NCBI RefSeq assembly: GCF_014648515.1
Contig: NZ_BMRG01000016.1
Location: 34,889-98,888 of the forward strand
Length of the DNA stretch: 64,000 nucleotides
Source of the DNA: Saccharothrix coeruleofusca
Lineage (GTDB): Bacteria; Actinomycetota; Actinomycetes; Mycobacteriales; Pseudonocardiaceae
Direction: 5' to 3'
The notes under the pieces were generated by a model, which saw only the letters and a list, made by a program, of their open reading frames with translations, ran no database searches and was not told where the DNA came from. The translations under genes were made by a program, and so were the position numbers. How positions within the stretch are numbered: the stretch's first letter is position 1; the number at the start of each line of letters is the position of its first letter. This document shows, in pieces, positions 27,262 to 35,559 of this stretch.

Positions 27262-28326
27262 TCAGAAGGCGTAGCGGACGCGGAGGTAGGGGGCGTGCGT
27301 GGCGATCAGGGACAGGAGCTGGTCCAGGAGGGCGCGCTTGAGCCCGGAGCGGTAGCGGACGTTCACGCCGCCGCCCTCGCTGCGCTTGCTCTCCTGCAGG
27401 TCGGGCCGCCACAGCAGCTCCTCCGCGCGCGGGTGCCAGCCCAGGTTGACCTCGTGCAGCGCCCGGTTGTGCGTCAGCATGATCACCTCGGCGGCCAACT
27501 GGTCCCGCGTGGCCGCCGAGGTGGCGTCGCCCAGCGCCACCAGCAGCTCGGCCCAGTCCTCCAGCCACCCGTCGTGCACCACGACCGGGCTCAGGTTGAC
27601 GTGCACCTCGTACCCGGCGGTCACGAAGTCGTCCAGCGCGGCCAGCCGCCGCGCCACCGGGCTGGTGCGGATGTCGAGCAGCTTCGCGGTGCGCTCGGGC
27701 ATCAGGGAGAACCGGACGCGGGTGCGCCCCTGCGGATCCCAGTCGAGCAGATCGCGGTTGACGTACTTGGTCGCGAACGACGCCTTGGCGGTGGGCAGCC
27801 CGCGGAACAGCTCCACCAGGTCCCGCACGTTGTCGCTGACGAGCGCGTCCACCGCGCCGTCCGAGTTCTCGCCGATGTCGTAGACCCACGCCCGGTCGTC
27901 GACCTGGTCGGGCGTGGTCATCGGACCTTGGCGCGCCACGTGCCGCGCCAGGTAGCCGGTAATCTGCTCGATGTTGGCGAACACCGTGATCGGGTTGGAG
28001 TAGCCCTTGCGCCGGGGCACGTAGCAGTAGGCGCACGCCATCGCGCACCCGTTGGCCGTGGAGGGGGCGATGAAGTGCGCGGAGCGGCCGTTGGGCCGGG
28101 CGCTGAGCGACTTCTTCACGCCCAGCACCAGGGCTTCGCGCTTGATCCGCACCCAGCGCCGGGCGTTGGCCTCGTCGCCGTGCAGCTCGGGGATGCGCCA
28201 GTGGCTGGCCACCTCGACCCGCTCGGCGTCGGGGAACCGGTCGAGCACGGCGCGGCCGCGCGGCAGCTCGGCGGCGGCGGGCTCCACGTAGATGCGGGTG
28301 GGTGAGATCAGGGGCGGTGCGGTCAC
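27262..28326 (-). CDS. Spore-photoproduct-lyase-like radical SAM protein
   Basis: 354 residues from GTG 28326; upstream extension is low-complexity. The SPL-type cluster motif CAMACAYC (Cys94, 98, 101, spacing CX3CX2C) is followed by YVPRRKGYSNPITVF. Other family blocks include KASFATKYVNRDLLDW and RVRFSLMPE. SPL repairs the thymine dimer of UV-irradiated spores with a 4Fe-4S cluster and SAM. In classical SPL a cysteine in a CTSD segment (Cys141 of Bacillus) is the hydrogen donor; the corresponding stretch here appears to be YDIGENSD, without cysteine. It is therefore an SPL homologue that may use another donor or another substrate. Confidence 0.82.
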   Translation of the reverse strand: MTAPPLISPTRIYVEPAAAELPRGRAVLDRFPDAERVEVASHWRIPELHGDEANARRWVRIKREALVLGVKKSLSARPNGRSAHFIAPSTANGCAMACAYCYVPRRKGYSNPITVFANIEQITGYLARHVARQGPMTTPDQVDDRAWVYDIGENSDGAVDALVSDNVRDLVELFRGLPTAKASFATKYVNRDLLDWDPQGRTRVRFSLMPERTAKLLDIRTSPVARRLAALDDFVTAGYEVHVNLSPVVVHDGWLEDWAELLVALGDATSAATRDQLAAEVIMLTHNRALHEVNLGWHPRAEELLWRPDLQESKRSEGGGVNVRYRSGLKRALLDQLLSLIATHAPYLRVRYAF

Positions 28327-28585
28327 CAGTCCAGTGTCCGAACGGGACCGACAGTTCCGGCACAGGAACGGCGCGAGGTGCCCGGGCTCACCCGGACGTG
28401 GCGGCCGGAGCGGAGCGGCGCGCACGGCGGGAAGCGCGTGCGACCGCTCGGCGCGACGCGTTGCGGGCCAATTGCCTACCACCGCGCGACCAGCGCGAGA
28501 AGAAATCGACAGCTCGCCGACAGCAATTGAGTCCATTCGGAGCACGACTTATCGGCGATCATTTGTTTTCGATACCCCAATTGTA

Positions 28586-28624
28586 CGTGACGCAGATCAC
28601 ATGAGGTGTATCTAGCTACCTCAT
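28586..28624 (+). promoter_or_regulatory. CRP-like site followed by inverted repeat upstream of the redox operon
   Basis: CGTGA-CGCAGA-TCACA (28586-28601) matches the CRP/GlxR pattern TGTGA-N6-TCACA except for the first base. Immediately after it, ATGAGGT (28601-28607) and ACCTCAT (28618-28624) form an inverted repeat with a 10-base spacer. The surrounding 28500-28660 is notably AT-rich for this genome, as expected of a promoter. The redox operon starts at 28676; the divergent radical SAM gene starts at 28326. Confidence 0.6.
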
Positions 28625-28675
28625 TTAAGAATCAACTAACGTCCCGAATCGCCAGCACGACGACGGGAGAACGCT

Positions 28676-30259
28676 ATGCCCAGCGCGGTGGAAGTAGACT
28701 ACCTGGTGATCGGCGCGGGCCCGGCGGGCCTGCAGGCGGGGTATTTCCTCGCCCGCGCCGGGCGGAGCTACCTGGTAGTCGAATCGGGCGAGGCGCCCGG
28801 CACCTTCTTCACCCGCTTCCCCCGACACCGCAAGCTCATCTCGATCAACAAGGTGCACACCGGGTGGGACGACCCCGAGCTGCGGCTGCGCAACGACTGG
28901 AACTCGCTGCTGTCCGACGAGCACGCCCCGCTGTTCACCGCCCGCACGCCGCGCTACTTCCCCCACGCCGACGAGATGGTCGGCTACCTGGCCGACTTCG
29001 CCGCCACCCACGGCATCGACGTGCGGTACCGCACCCGGCTGGTCCGGATCAGCAGGCCGGACCAGTTCGAGGCCGTCGACCAGCACGGGAACACCTTCCG
29101 CGCCAAGCGGGTGATCGTCGCCACCGGCGTCTCGCTGCCCAACCTGCCCACCTTCGAGGGCGTCGAGCTGGCCGAGCGCTACGACGCGGTCAGCACCGAC
29201 CCGGACGACTTCACCGGTCAGCGGGTGCTGATCGTGGGACGCGGCAACTCCGCCTTCGAGACCGCCGACAACCTGATCGAGACCGCCGCGGTCATCCACG
29301 TGGTGGGCGCGGGCTCGCTGCGCCTGGCGTGGCGCACGCACTTCGTCGGCCACCTGCGGGCGGTGAACAACAACTTCCTCGACACCTACCAGCTCAAATC
29401 TCAGAACGCGGTGCTCGACGGCCGGGTGGTGGCCATTCGCCGGGATGAGTCGGGATACTACGTGAAAGTCGCGTTCGAGCGGGTCGACGAGGTGGTCAAG
29501 GAAATTCGCTACGACCGCGTGATCCTGGCCACCGGATTCCGCTTCGACGCCTCGCTCTTCGCCCCGGAATGCCGCCCCGAGCTGACCATCAACGACCGGT
29601 TCCCGGCCCAGACCGAGACCTGGGAGTCGACGAACGTGCCCGATGTCCACTTCGCGGGCACGATCACCCAGGTACGCGACTTCAAGAAGTCGACCAGCGG
29701 TTTCATCCACGGTTTCCGGTATGGCGTGCGGGCCTTGCACCGCATTCTCGAACACCGCCACCACGGCGTGGGCTGGCCCACCGCCGACCTCGGCCACGAG
29801 GTGGAAGCCGCGGTCGACGAGGTCATCCGCCGCGTCAACACCAGTTCCGCGCTGTGGCAGCAGTTCGCCTTCCTCGGCGACGTGCTGCTGGTCGCCCCCG
29901 ACGGCAACCTGCGCTACGCCGAGGAGGTGCCCGTGGACCACGCGCGGGTCGCCGTGCCTCGGGGGGACTTCGGGCCGGTCGCCGCGCACGCCGTGATCAC
30001 CCTGGAGTACGGCGCCGACCACGACGCGGTGGACCCGTTCGAGGTGACCGCCGGCCGCAAGTCCCAGGACGACGTGCAGGGCCTGGACGGCCGCTACCTG
30101 CACCCGGTGGTGCGGCTGCACCGGGACGGGGAGCTCGTCGGCGAGCACCACATCACCGAGAACCTGGAGAACGAGTGGGACAGCGAGGCGGTGCACCGCG
30201 CCCCGCTGCGGGAGTTCCTGCGCGTCCACCTGGCCGCGCCCGTCCCGGCCCTGCCGTGA
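28676..30259 (+). CDS. FAD-dependent oxidoreductase/flavin monooxygenase, FOXRED2-like
   Basis: 527 residues; ATG with GGGAGA six bases upstream. Two nucleotide-binding motifs are visible: VIGAGPAGLQAGYFLARAG for FAD at the N-terminus and VLIVGRGNSAFETADNL (~residue 185) for NAD(P)H. VILATGFRFDASLF (~residue 283) is the ATG motif typical of flavin monooxygenases. Residues ~400-527 form an extra C-terminal region not usual in simple class B monooxygenases, reminiscent of animal FOXRED2. It leads a tightly coupled operon with an FMN oxidase, a P450 and an antiporter. The substrate is unknown. Confidence 0.78.
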   Translation: MPSAVEVDYLVIGAGPAGLQAGYFLARAGRSYLVVESGEAPGTFFTRFPRHRKLISINKVHTGWDDPELRLRNDWNSLLSDEHAPLFTARTPRYFPHADEMVGYLADFAATHGIDVRYRTRLVRISRPDQFEAVDQHGNTFRAKRVIVATGVSLPNLPTFEGVELAERYDAVSTDPDDFTGQRVLIVGRGNSAFETADNLIETAAVIHVVGAGSLRLAWRTHFVGHLRAVNNNFLDTYQLKSQNAVLDGRVVAIRRDESGYYVKVAFERVDEVVKEIRYDRVILATGFRFDASLFAPECRPELTINDRFPAQTETWESTNVPDVHFAGTITQVRDFKKSTSGFIHGFRYGVRALHRILEHRHHGVGWPTADLGHEVEAAVDEVIRRVNTSSALWQQFAFLGDVLLVAPDGNLRYAEEVPVDHARVAVPRGDFGPVAAHAVITLEYGADHDAVDPFEVTAGRKSQDDVQGLDGRYLHPVVRLHRDGELVGEHHITENLENEWDSEAVHRAPLREFLRVHLAAPVPALP

Positions 30260-31335
30260 CCGGCGTGCTCACCGCGCTGCACGACCGGGCCCGCGAGGTG
30301 CTCGACCCGGTGTTCTACGACTACGTGGCCGGTGGCGCGGGCGGCGAGCGCGCGCTGGCCGACAACGAGCGCGCCTTCGACCGGCTCGCGCTGCTGCCCA
30401 GGGTGCTGCGCGGCAGCGCGGTCCGGGACACCGCGGTGCGCCTGCCCGGCGCGCCCGCCACCGCGCCGGTGCTGGTCGCCCCCACCGCGTTCCACCGGCT
30501 GGCGCACCCCGACGGGGAGCTGGCCACCGCGCGGGCCGCCGCGGCGGCGGGCGTCGTGCTGGTCACCGGCCTGGCCGCCACCACGGCGGTCGCCGAGGTC
30601 GTCCGCGCGGCCCGCGCGGTGGACCCGGATGCCGCCGTGTGGTTCCAGCTCTACCTCCAGCCCGACCCGGAGGTGACCGAGTGCCTGGTGCGCCGGGCCG
30701 AGCGGGCCGGGTGCACCGCGCTCGTGGTCACCGCGGACTCACCGGTGTTCGGGCGGCGCGAGCGGGACCTGCGCAACGGCTTCACCGACCTGCCGCCCGG
30801 CTACGCCGCGGAGAACATGCGCGACCTGCCCGGCGGACCACCGGGAGGCACCCGCCCCATCGCCATGTCGCCGGAGCTGTCCTGGGACGACCTGGCCCGG
30901 CTGCGCGCCATGACAGCGCTGCCGGTGCTGCTCAAAGGCGTGCTGCACCCGGCCGACGCGCGGCTGGCGGTGGCGGGCGGCGTCGACGGCGTCGTGGTGT
31001 CCAACCACGGTGGACGCCAGTTCGACGCGGTGCCCGCCGCGGTCGACGCGCTGCCCGCGGTGGTCGAGGCGGTGGCCGGGCGCGTGCCGGTGCTGCTCGA
31101 CGGCGGAGTGCGGCGCGGCGCCGACGTGGCGATCGCGCTGGCGCTGGGCGCCACCGCCGTCGGCGTCGGCCGCCCCGTGCTGTGGGGCCTGGCCGCCGAG
31201 GGCGAGCGGGGGGTGCGGCGCGTGTTGGACACCCTGCTCGACGAGTACGACCACGCGCTGGCCCTGTGCGGTGCGCGCGGCAACGCCGACCTCACCGGCG
31301 ACCTGGTCGTGCGCCGAGGGGCAGGCGTGCGGTGA
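30256..31335 (+). CDS. FMN-dependent alpha-hydroxy-acid oxidase/dehydrogenase
   Basis: 359 residues; GTG 30256 overlaps the preceding stop (GTGA). A complete TIM-barrel FMN enzyme: an opening in which DYVAGGAGGERAL matches the family start, FQLYLQPD (FMN contact), TADSPVFGRRERDLRNGF, the catalytic block VVVSNHGGRQFDAVPA with His and Arg, and VLLDGGVRRGADVAIALALG for the phosphate. These enzymes oxidise (S)-2-hydroxy acids such as lactate, glycolate or mandelate. The substrate specificity cannot be read from the sequence. Its stop overlaps the P450 start, so the three redox genes are coupled. Confidence 0.9.
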   Translation: MTGVLTALHDRAREVLDPVFYDYVAGGAGGERALADNERAFDRLALLPRVLRGSAVRDTAVRLPGAPATAPVLVAPTAFHRLAHPDGELATARAAAAAGVVLVTGLAATTAVAEVVRAARAVDPDAAVWFQLYLQPDPEVTECLVRRAERAGCTALVVTADSPVFGRRERDLRNGFTDLPPGYAAENMRDLPGGPPGGTRPIAMSPELSWDDLARLRAMTALPVLLKGVLHPADARLAVAGGVDGVVVSNHGGRQFDAVPAAVDALPAVVEAVAGRVPVLLDGGVRRGADVAIALALGATAVGVGRPVLWGLAAEGERGVRRVLDTLLDEYDHALALCGARGNADLTGDLVVRRGAGVR

Positions 31336-32723
31336 AGGTCCTGCCCCTGCTGGCGGCCGCCGCGGTGCTCACCGCGCCGCGCTGGCTGCCCGGTCGAGTC
31401 GTCGACCTGCGCGTCCGGGTGTTCCAGCTGGTCAACGGCGACCGGGTGGTGACGCTGCCCAACGCCGAGCACGGTCCCGAGGTCTTCGAGCGGGTCTACG
31501 CCGATCCCGCCGTCAACGGCCGCAGCCGCGGCGCGGGTCTGTCCGACCTGTTCTGGTACTGGCTCTCCCCCGGTCCCGAGGTGCACCAGGAGCACCTGGA
31601 GGACGGCCCCCGCTACGACGAGGTGGCCCGCGCCACCCGGCGGATCCTCGCGGGCTCGTCCGCCGCGCTGGCCGAGGCCGCCGCCCGCGCCACGGCCGCC
31701 GCGCTGGACGCGCTGCCCGCCGACCGCACCAGCCTGGTGCGGCTGCGCGACCTGATGATGCCGGTGTGGGCGGAGTTCTTCTACGAACTGGTGTTCCGCT
31801 CCCCCTGCCCGCGGCGGGCGCGCGAGCTGATCGTCGAGCACGCCGACGACGTCGTCACCTCGCTCAAGTGCACCGGCTTGCGCCACCCGCGCCGCCGCGC
31901 CCGGCTCACCCGCTACCTGCGGGCCCGCGTCGAGGCGGGGGACGTGCCGCACGAGCTGCCCCCGTCGTTGAGCACCGCCGAGCGGGTGCACTACCTCCAG
32001 GGCACCTTCTTCAACACCGCCGTGGTGCAGATGTCCGAGGCGTCGGCGCACCTGCTGCTGGCCATCGCCCAGCACCCGGACGTGCGGCGGCGGCTGACCG
32101 CCGACCCCGACGACGACCGCTACCTCGGCCACGTCATGGACGAGACCATGCGGCTCTACCCGCTGTTCGGCATCGCCCACCGCATCACCACCGGCGAGGT
32201 GCGGCTGGACGACCGGACGGTGCTGCCCACCGGGTCGGTGGTGTGCTTCAGCTACCCCGACTACCACGCCACCGGCTACGACCGGCCCGACGAGTTCGAC
32301 CCGGACCGATGGGAGCGGCTGTCGCTCCGGGAGGCCCACCACATCCCCTTCGGGGTGGCCGCCAACCGGCCGTGCCCGGCGTGGCGGCTGGCGCCGCTGG
32401 CCCTGCGCGCCGCGACGCGAGAGGTGCTGCGGCGGTTCCGGCTGGAGTCCACCGCCTCGCACACCCGCTCGATCCCGCACCGGGCGCCGTGCCTGCTCGT
32501 GCCGCACGACGCGCCGCCGCGACCGGGGAGGCTGCGGGCGCTGCGGGCCTTCGTGCGGCTGCGCGACCGCTGGGAGGACGTGACGCGCAGCGTCGTCCAG
32601 CTCGTGCTGGGCACCGCCATGGTGCTCGACGCCCGCCGCCTGCGGCTCGCGGGCCGGTACTTCGACGCCCAGGACACCGCCGCCGCTCCCCCCGCCGGGC
32701 GCTGCCCGGTGGTTCACAGCTGA
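31332..32723 (+). CDS. Atypical membrane-anchored cytochrome P450
   Basis: 463 residues; GTG start in a GTGA overlap. The ExxR pair is in MDETMRLYPLF and the haem-ligand region reads HIPFGVAANRPCPAWRLAP with the axial cysteine, although the usual Gly two residues after Cys is Ala. The I-helix, GTFFNTAVVQMSEASAHLLL, lacks the common acid/alcohol pair for oxygen activation. The first ~20 residues (VLPLLAAAAVLTAPRWL) look like a membrane anchor, which is rare for bacterial P450s. It may therefore use peroxide or catalyse a non-oxygenase reaction. The neighbouring FMN oxidase could supply peroxide (inference). Confidence 0.78.
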   Translation: MKVLPLLAAAAVLTAPRWLPGRVVDLRVRVFQLVNGDRVVTLPNAEHGPEVFERVYADPAVNGRSRGAGLSDLFWYWLSPGPEVHQEHLEDGPRYDEVARATRRILAGSSAALAEAAARATAAALDALPADRTSLVRLRDLMMPVWAEFFYELVFRSPCPRRARELIVEHADDVVTSLKCTGLRHPRRRARLTRYLRARVEAGDVPHELPPSLSTAERVHYLQGTFFNTAVVQMSEASAHLLLAIAQHPDVRRRLTADPDDDRYLGHVMDETMRLYPLFGIAHRITTGEVRLDDRTVLPTGSVVCFSYPDYHATGYDRPDEFDPDRWERLSLREAHHIPFGVAANRPCPAWRLAPLALRAATREVLRRFRLESTASHTRSIPHRAPCLLVPHDAPPRPGRLRALRAFVRLRDRWEDVTRSVVQLVLGTAMVLDARRLRLAGRYFDAQDTAAAPPAGRCPVVHS

Positions 32724-32736
32724 CACGGGAGGCACG

Positions 32737-34014
32737 TTGACCCCTACCGAATTGGCACCCGCGTTCTTCCTCGCGGTCGTGGTCGTCCTGTTCACCTGCC
32801 GGGTCGTCGGCAGGCTGCTGCGCGCCGTGGGGCAACCTCCCGTGGTCGGCGAGATGGTGGCGGGCGTGGTGCTCGGCCCGTCCCTGCTGGGCGCGCTGCT
32901 TCCCGGTGTCGAGGCCGAGCTGTTCCCCCGCGAGCTGCGGCCGGTGCTCTACGTCGTGGGCCAGATCGGGCTCGTGGCGTTCATGTTCCGCGCGGGTTGG
33001 GAGTTCCGCCTCGACCGGGTGCGCGGCGTGGCGCGCTCGGCGGGCCTGGTCTCCGCGGTGGGCATGGCGGCGCCGCTGCTGCTGGGCATCGGCCTGACCT
33101 GGTTGGCCGACGGGCGGGTGGACGTGTTCCCCGACGACGTGCCGCTGCTGGTCTCGATGCTGTTCGTCGGCGTGTCCCTGGCGATCACCGCGTTCCCGAT
33201 GCTGGCCCGCATCATCACCGAGCGCGGCCTGACCAGCAGCCGCTTCGGCGCCCTGTCGCTGGGCGCGGGCGCGGTGGACGACGCCGCGGCCTGGGTGCTG
33301 CTGGCCGGGGTGCTCAGCATCGCGGGCGGCAGCATCGGACCGGTGGCGTTCACCCTCGGCGGCTCGGTGGTGCTGCTGGCCCTGCTGGCGCTGGTGCTGC
33401 GGGCACACGGCAGGGCCATCCCGCTGGCCGACCGGATCACCTCGGAGAACCTGCTGCTGGTGGTGCTGGCGGTGCTGTTCCTGGCCGCCTGGTACACCGA
33501 CGTCATCGGCTTGTACGCGGTGTTCGGTGCGTTCAGCCTGGGTGTGGTGTTCCCGCGCTCCGAGCGGCTGGACCGGGCGGTGGAGGCGCTGCAGCCGGTG
33601 GGGGCGCTGTTCCTGCCCCTGTTCTTCACCTACTCCGGGCTCAACACCGACTTCGCGCTGCTGGGCAGCGGCTCGGTGCTGCTGTTCACCGTGGGGTGCG
33701 TGGTGGTGGCGGTGGTGGGCAAGTTCGGCGCCTGCTGGTTGGCCGCGCGGGTGGCCGGGGAGCCGCAGCCGGTGGCGCTGCGGGTGGGCGCGCTGATGAA
33801 CGCGCGGGGCCTGATGCAGCTCATCGCGATCAACATCGGCCTGGCGGCGGGCATCGTCACCCAGGCGCTGTTCAGCGCGCTGGTGGTGGTCGCGCTGGTC
33901 ACGACGGTGATGGCGACGCCGCTGCTGTCCTGGTTCGACCGGCGCGACCGCGCTCGCGGGACGACCGGGGCCGTGCTGCCGCCCGCCGTGGGGGTGACCT
34001 CTCCGCCCGCGTGA
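32737..34014 (+). CDS. Kef-type cation:proton antiporter (CPA2 family)
   Basis: 425 residues from TTG 32737, with GGGAGG five bases upstream; no better ATG or GTG exists near the first helix. About 12-13 transmembrane segments. Family marks include QPPVVGEMVAGVVLGPSLLG at the N-terminus, the central SLGAGAVDDAAAWVLLAG with the paired aspartates of CPA2 exchangers, and NARGLMQLIAINIGLAAGI near the end. There is no C-terminal RCK/TrkA domain, so it is an ungated or partner-regulated form. It follows the P450 by 13 bases in the same operon, which suggests a link between the redox pathway and ion or pH balance. Confidence 0.85.
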   Translation: MTPTELAPAFFLAVVVVLFTCRVVGRLLRAVGQPPVVGEMVAGVVLGPSLLGALLPGVEAELFPRELRPVLYVVGQIGLVAFMFRAGWEFRLDRVRGVARSAGLVSAVGMAAPLLLGIGLTWLADGRVDVFPDDVPLLVSMLFVGVSLAITAFPMLARIITERGLTSSRFGALSLGAGAVDDAAAWVLLAGVLSIAGGSIGPVAFTLGGSVVLLALLALVLRAHGRAIPLADRITSENLLLVVLAVLFLAAWYTDVIGLYAVFGAFSLGVVFPRSERLDRAVEALQPVGALFLPLFFTYSGLNTDFALLGSGSVLLFTVGCVVVAVVGKFGACWLAARVAGEPQPVALRVGALMNARGLMQLIAINIGLAAGIVTQALFSALVVVALVTTVMATPLLSWFDRRDRARGTTGAVLPPAVGVTSPPA

Positions 34015-34020
34015 GCCCCG

Positions 34021-34066
34021 CCGGTGGGCAGCGCGCCGCACCCCCGTGCGGCGCGCTGCCCACCGG
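34021..34066. terminator. Perfect 21-bp bidirectional terminator hairpin
   Basis: Arms 34021-34041 and 34046-34066 are perfectly complementary over 21 bp around a CCCC loop. It starts six bases after the antiporter stop and ends exactly at the stop of the convergent gene, so it serves both. Confidence 0.9.
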
Positions 34067-34423
34067 TCAGTACCGGTGGTGGTAGAGCGACCGGATGACG
34101 TGGCGCTCCAGCGCCGGGTCCTCGGCGACCGAGGGCTGCCCGCCCTCCAGGTCGTCCTCGAACACCAGCGCGTTGGCCGCGACGACGTAGGCGTCCGGCA
34201 TCTCGTTGGACGCCAGCGTGTAGGCGCCGCCCGCCCGGTCCACCACCAGGTTGGTCATCACGGTGGCCAGCTTCACCTCGGAGACCGCCCGGAACACCAC
34301 GTCGACCCGCGTCGGCGCGTCGGCGCCCTTGTCGCTGCGCAGCACGAGGACGCCGTGCGGGGCCCGGTAGGACCACACCTCGAACCGCCGCGGGAGGGCC
34401 AGCGGGAAATCGATCTTCGGCAT
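34067..34423 (-). CDS. Uncharacterised 118-residue protein
   Basis: Starts at ATG 34423 with an AGGAGG about 11 bases upstream. The protein is mostly predicted beta strand (FEVWSYRAPHGVLVLRS, RVDVVFRAVSEVKLATVMTN) with a helical acidic tail (ALVFEDDLEGG, LERHVIRSLYHHRY). There are no cysteines beyond the start region, no signal peptide and no membrane segment. I do not recognise a family. It sits 45 bases downstream of a SnoaL-like gene on the same strand and may be co-transcribed with it. Confidence 0.6.
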   Translation of the reverse strand: MPKIDFPLALPRRFEVWSYRAPHGVLVLRSDKGADAPTRVDVVFRAVSEVKLATVMTNLVVDRAGGAYTLASNEMPDAYVVAANALVFEDDLEGGQPSVAEDPALERHVIRSLYHHRY

Positions 34424-34468
34424 CGCTCGCCGCACCTCCTCGCTCCAACGGGTTGCCTCGGTACACAA

Positions 34469-34951
34469 CTACCGCGTGACCGGCACGTCCGCCATCGCCG
34501 CATCGAGTTCATCCGCCTCCAGCACAACCGAGGAGTTGTGCTCCCGGACGATCTTCCAGTGCTCCCCGGTCCGGCGCCACACCAGCGATGTCGTGGTGCG
34601 GATGCCGGTCACCGTCCCGCTGAGGTCCTCCAGCCGGGCGACGAACACCAGCCACGACGCGGCGAGATCGCCCGAGACCACCACGTCAGGCCCCGCGGCG
34701 ACGCGGTGGTGGGCCAGGCGCAGGTCGCGGAAGGCCGGTTCCCAGATCTCGGCGTACTCCCCGGCACCGCGCGCGACGCGGTGCGCGGGGTCGAAGTCGT
34801 CGTACAGGACGACCCCGTCGAAGTCCCAGTCGTAGCGCGCGCCCTGGACGTCCCGGAAGTCGAACGGCGCGTCGCCGGGGTTGCGCTCCCAGCCGAACAC
34901 CCAGTCGCGGTGCAGGGCACCGACCACCTCCACGTCGGAAGCGTTCGTCAC
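34469..34951 (-). CDS. SnoaL/NTF2-like small protein
   Basis: 160 residues, GTG start with GAAGGGAAA upstream. The cone-shaped alpha+beta NTF2 fold is suggested by an opening helix (VEVVGALHRDWVFGW), acidic loops (GVVLYDDFDPAHR, YAEIWEPAFRDL) and closing strands (TTSLVWRRTGEHWKIVREHNS). The family includes polyketide cyclases, dehydratases and many proteins of unknown role. The gene diverges from the SARP genes and may be controlled from the same 600-base region. The specific function is not known. Confidence 0.75.
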   Translation of the reverse strand: MTNASDVEVVGALHRDWVFGWERNPGDAPFDFRDVQGARYDWDFDGVVLYDDFDPAHRVARGAGEYAEIWEPAFRDLRLAHHRVAAGPDVVVSGDLAASWLVFVARLEDLSGTVTGIRTTTSLVWRRTGEHWKIVREHNSSVVLEADELDAAMADVPVTR

Positions 34952-35102
34952 CGGCTTTCCCTTCTGCTGAGCGGAATCCTGTCGACCACGACGCTAGGAA
35001 GCCGCTCGGCGGCCTACCAGGGTGCGCCGCTCCCACCCTCGCGCCCCGACCAGGGGTCCGATCCTCGCCCCGTCCGGCCGGCCACCCCCGAACGGCCGAT
35101 GA

Positions 35103-35182
35103 CCTACCCCCACGGAGGTAGGCGGGATCATTTCCACGGGCGATGACGACCCCCCGGCACTCCGCATAGCGTCGGCACCATG
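35103..35182 (+). promoter_or_regulatory. Inverted repeat and rightward promoter upstream of the first SARP gene
   Basis: CCTACC (35103-35108) and GGTAGG (35117-35122) form an inverted repeat with an 8-base spacer. Downstream, TAGCGT (35167-35172) fits an actinobacterial -10 box (TAnnnT), and an ATG lies seven bases further on, a spacing seen in leaderless transcripts; that ATG opens only 29 codons (35180-35269). The remainder of 34952-35559 shows no supported gene; 35330-35420 is relatively AT-rich and may hold another promoter for the SARP gene at 35560. Confidence 0.4.
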
Positions 35183-35559
35183 AGACCACCGGAGGACCGG
35201 AGGACACCGCCGGACCGCCGCGCGAACAGCCCAGGAGACTTCCGCAATACCGCCTCACAAAGCCGGTAAGCAGCAGTTCCGCAACCGCTGTACCACATCG
35301 GCCGGAGCATGCCCGCAGAACCCGCCCCAGAAAGCGCGACAAATCGATCGACAGGAAACGGACAGCTTCGCAACCGGTTAAAACCGCAGCTCAACGCGCC
35401 AAGATCGGTATCGTGATAACCTCGGAGCAAAGCAGGGGACATGCCCCACCCACTCGGACGAACCAGGCCTTTAACGCGGTTGAGCACAGCACCGGACAAC
35501 GACCCCGGCCACCGGGTGCCGCGTGGTCGGAATGCCGAGCACGACCTCCGGGAACGGCC

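Noticed and set aside
35180-35269. Leaderless 29-codon ORF upstream of the first SARP gene
   Set aside because: A TAnnnT box lies seven bases before its ATG, but the peptide is Arg/Pro-rich and there is no other support. It is kept only as part of a promoter note.
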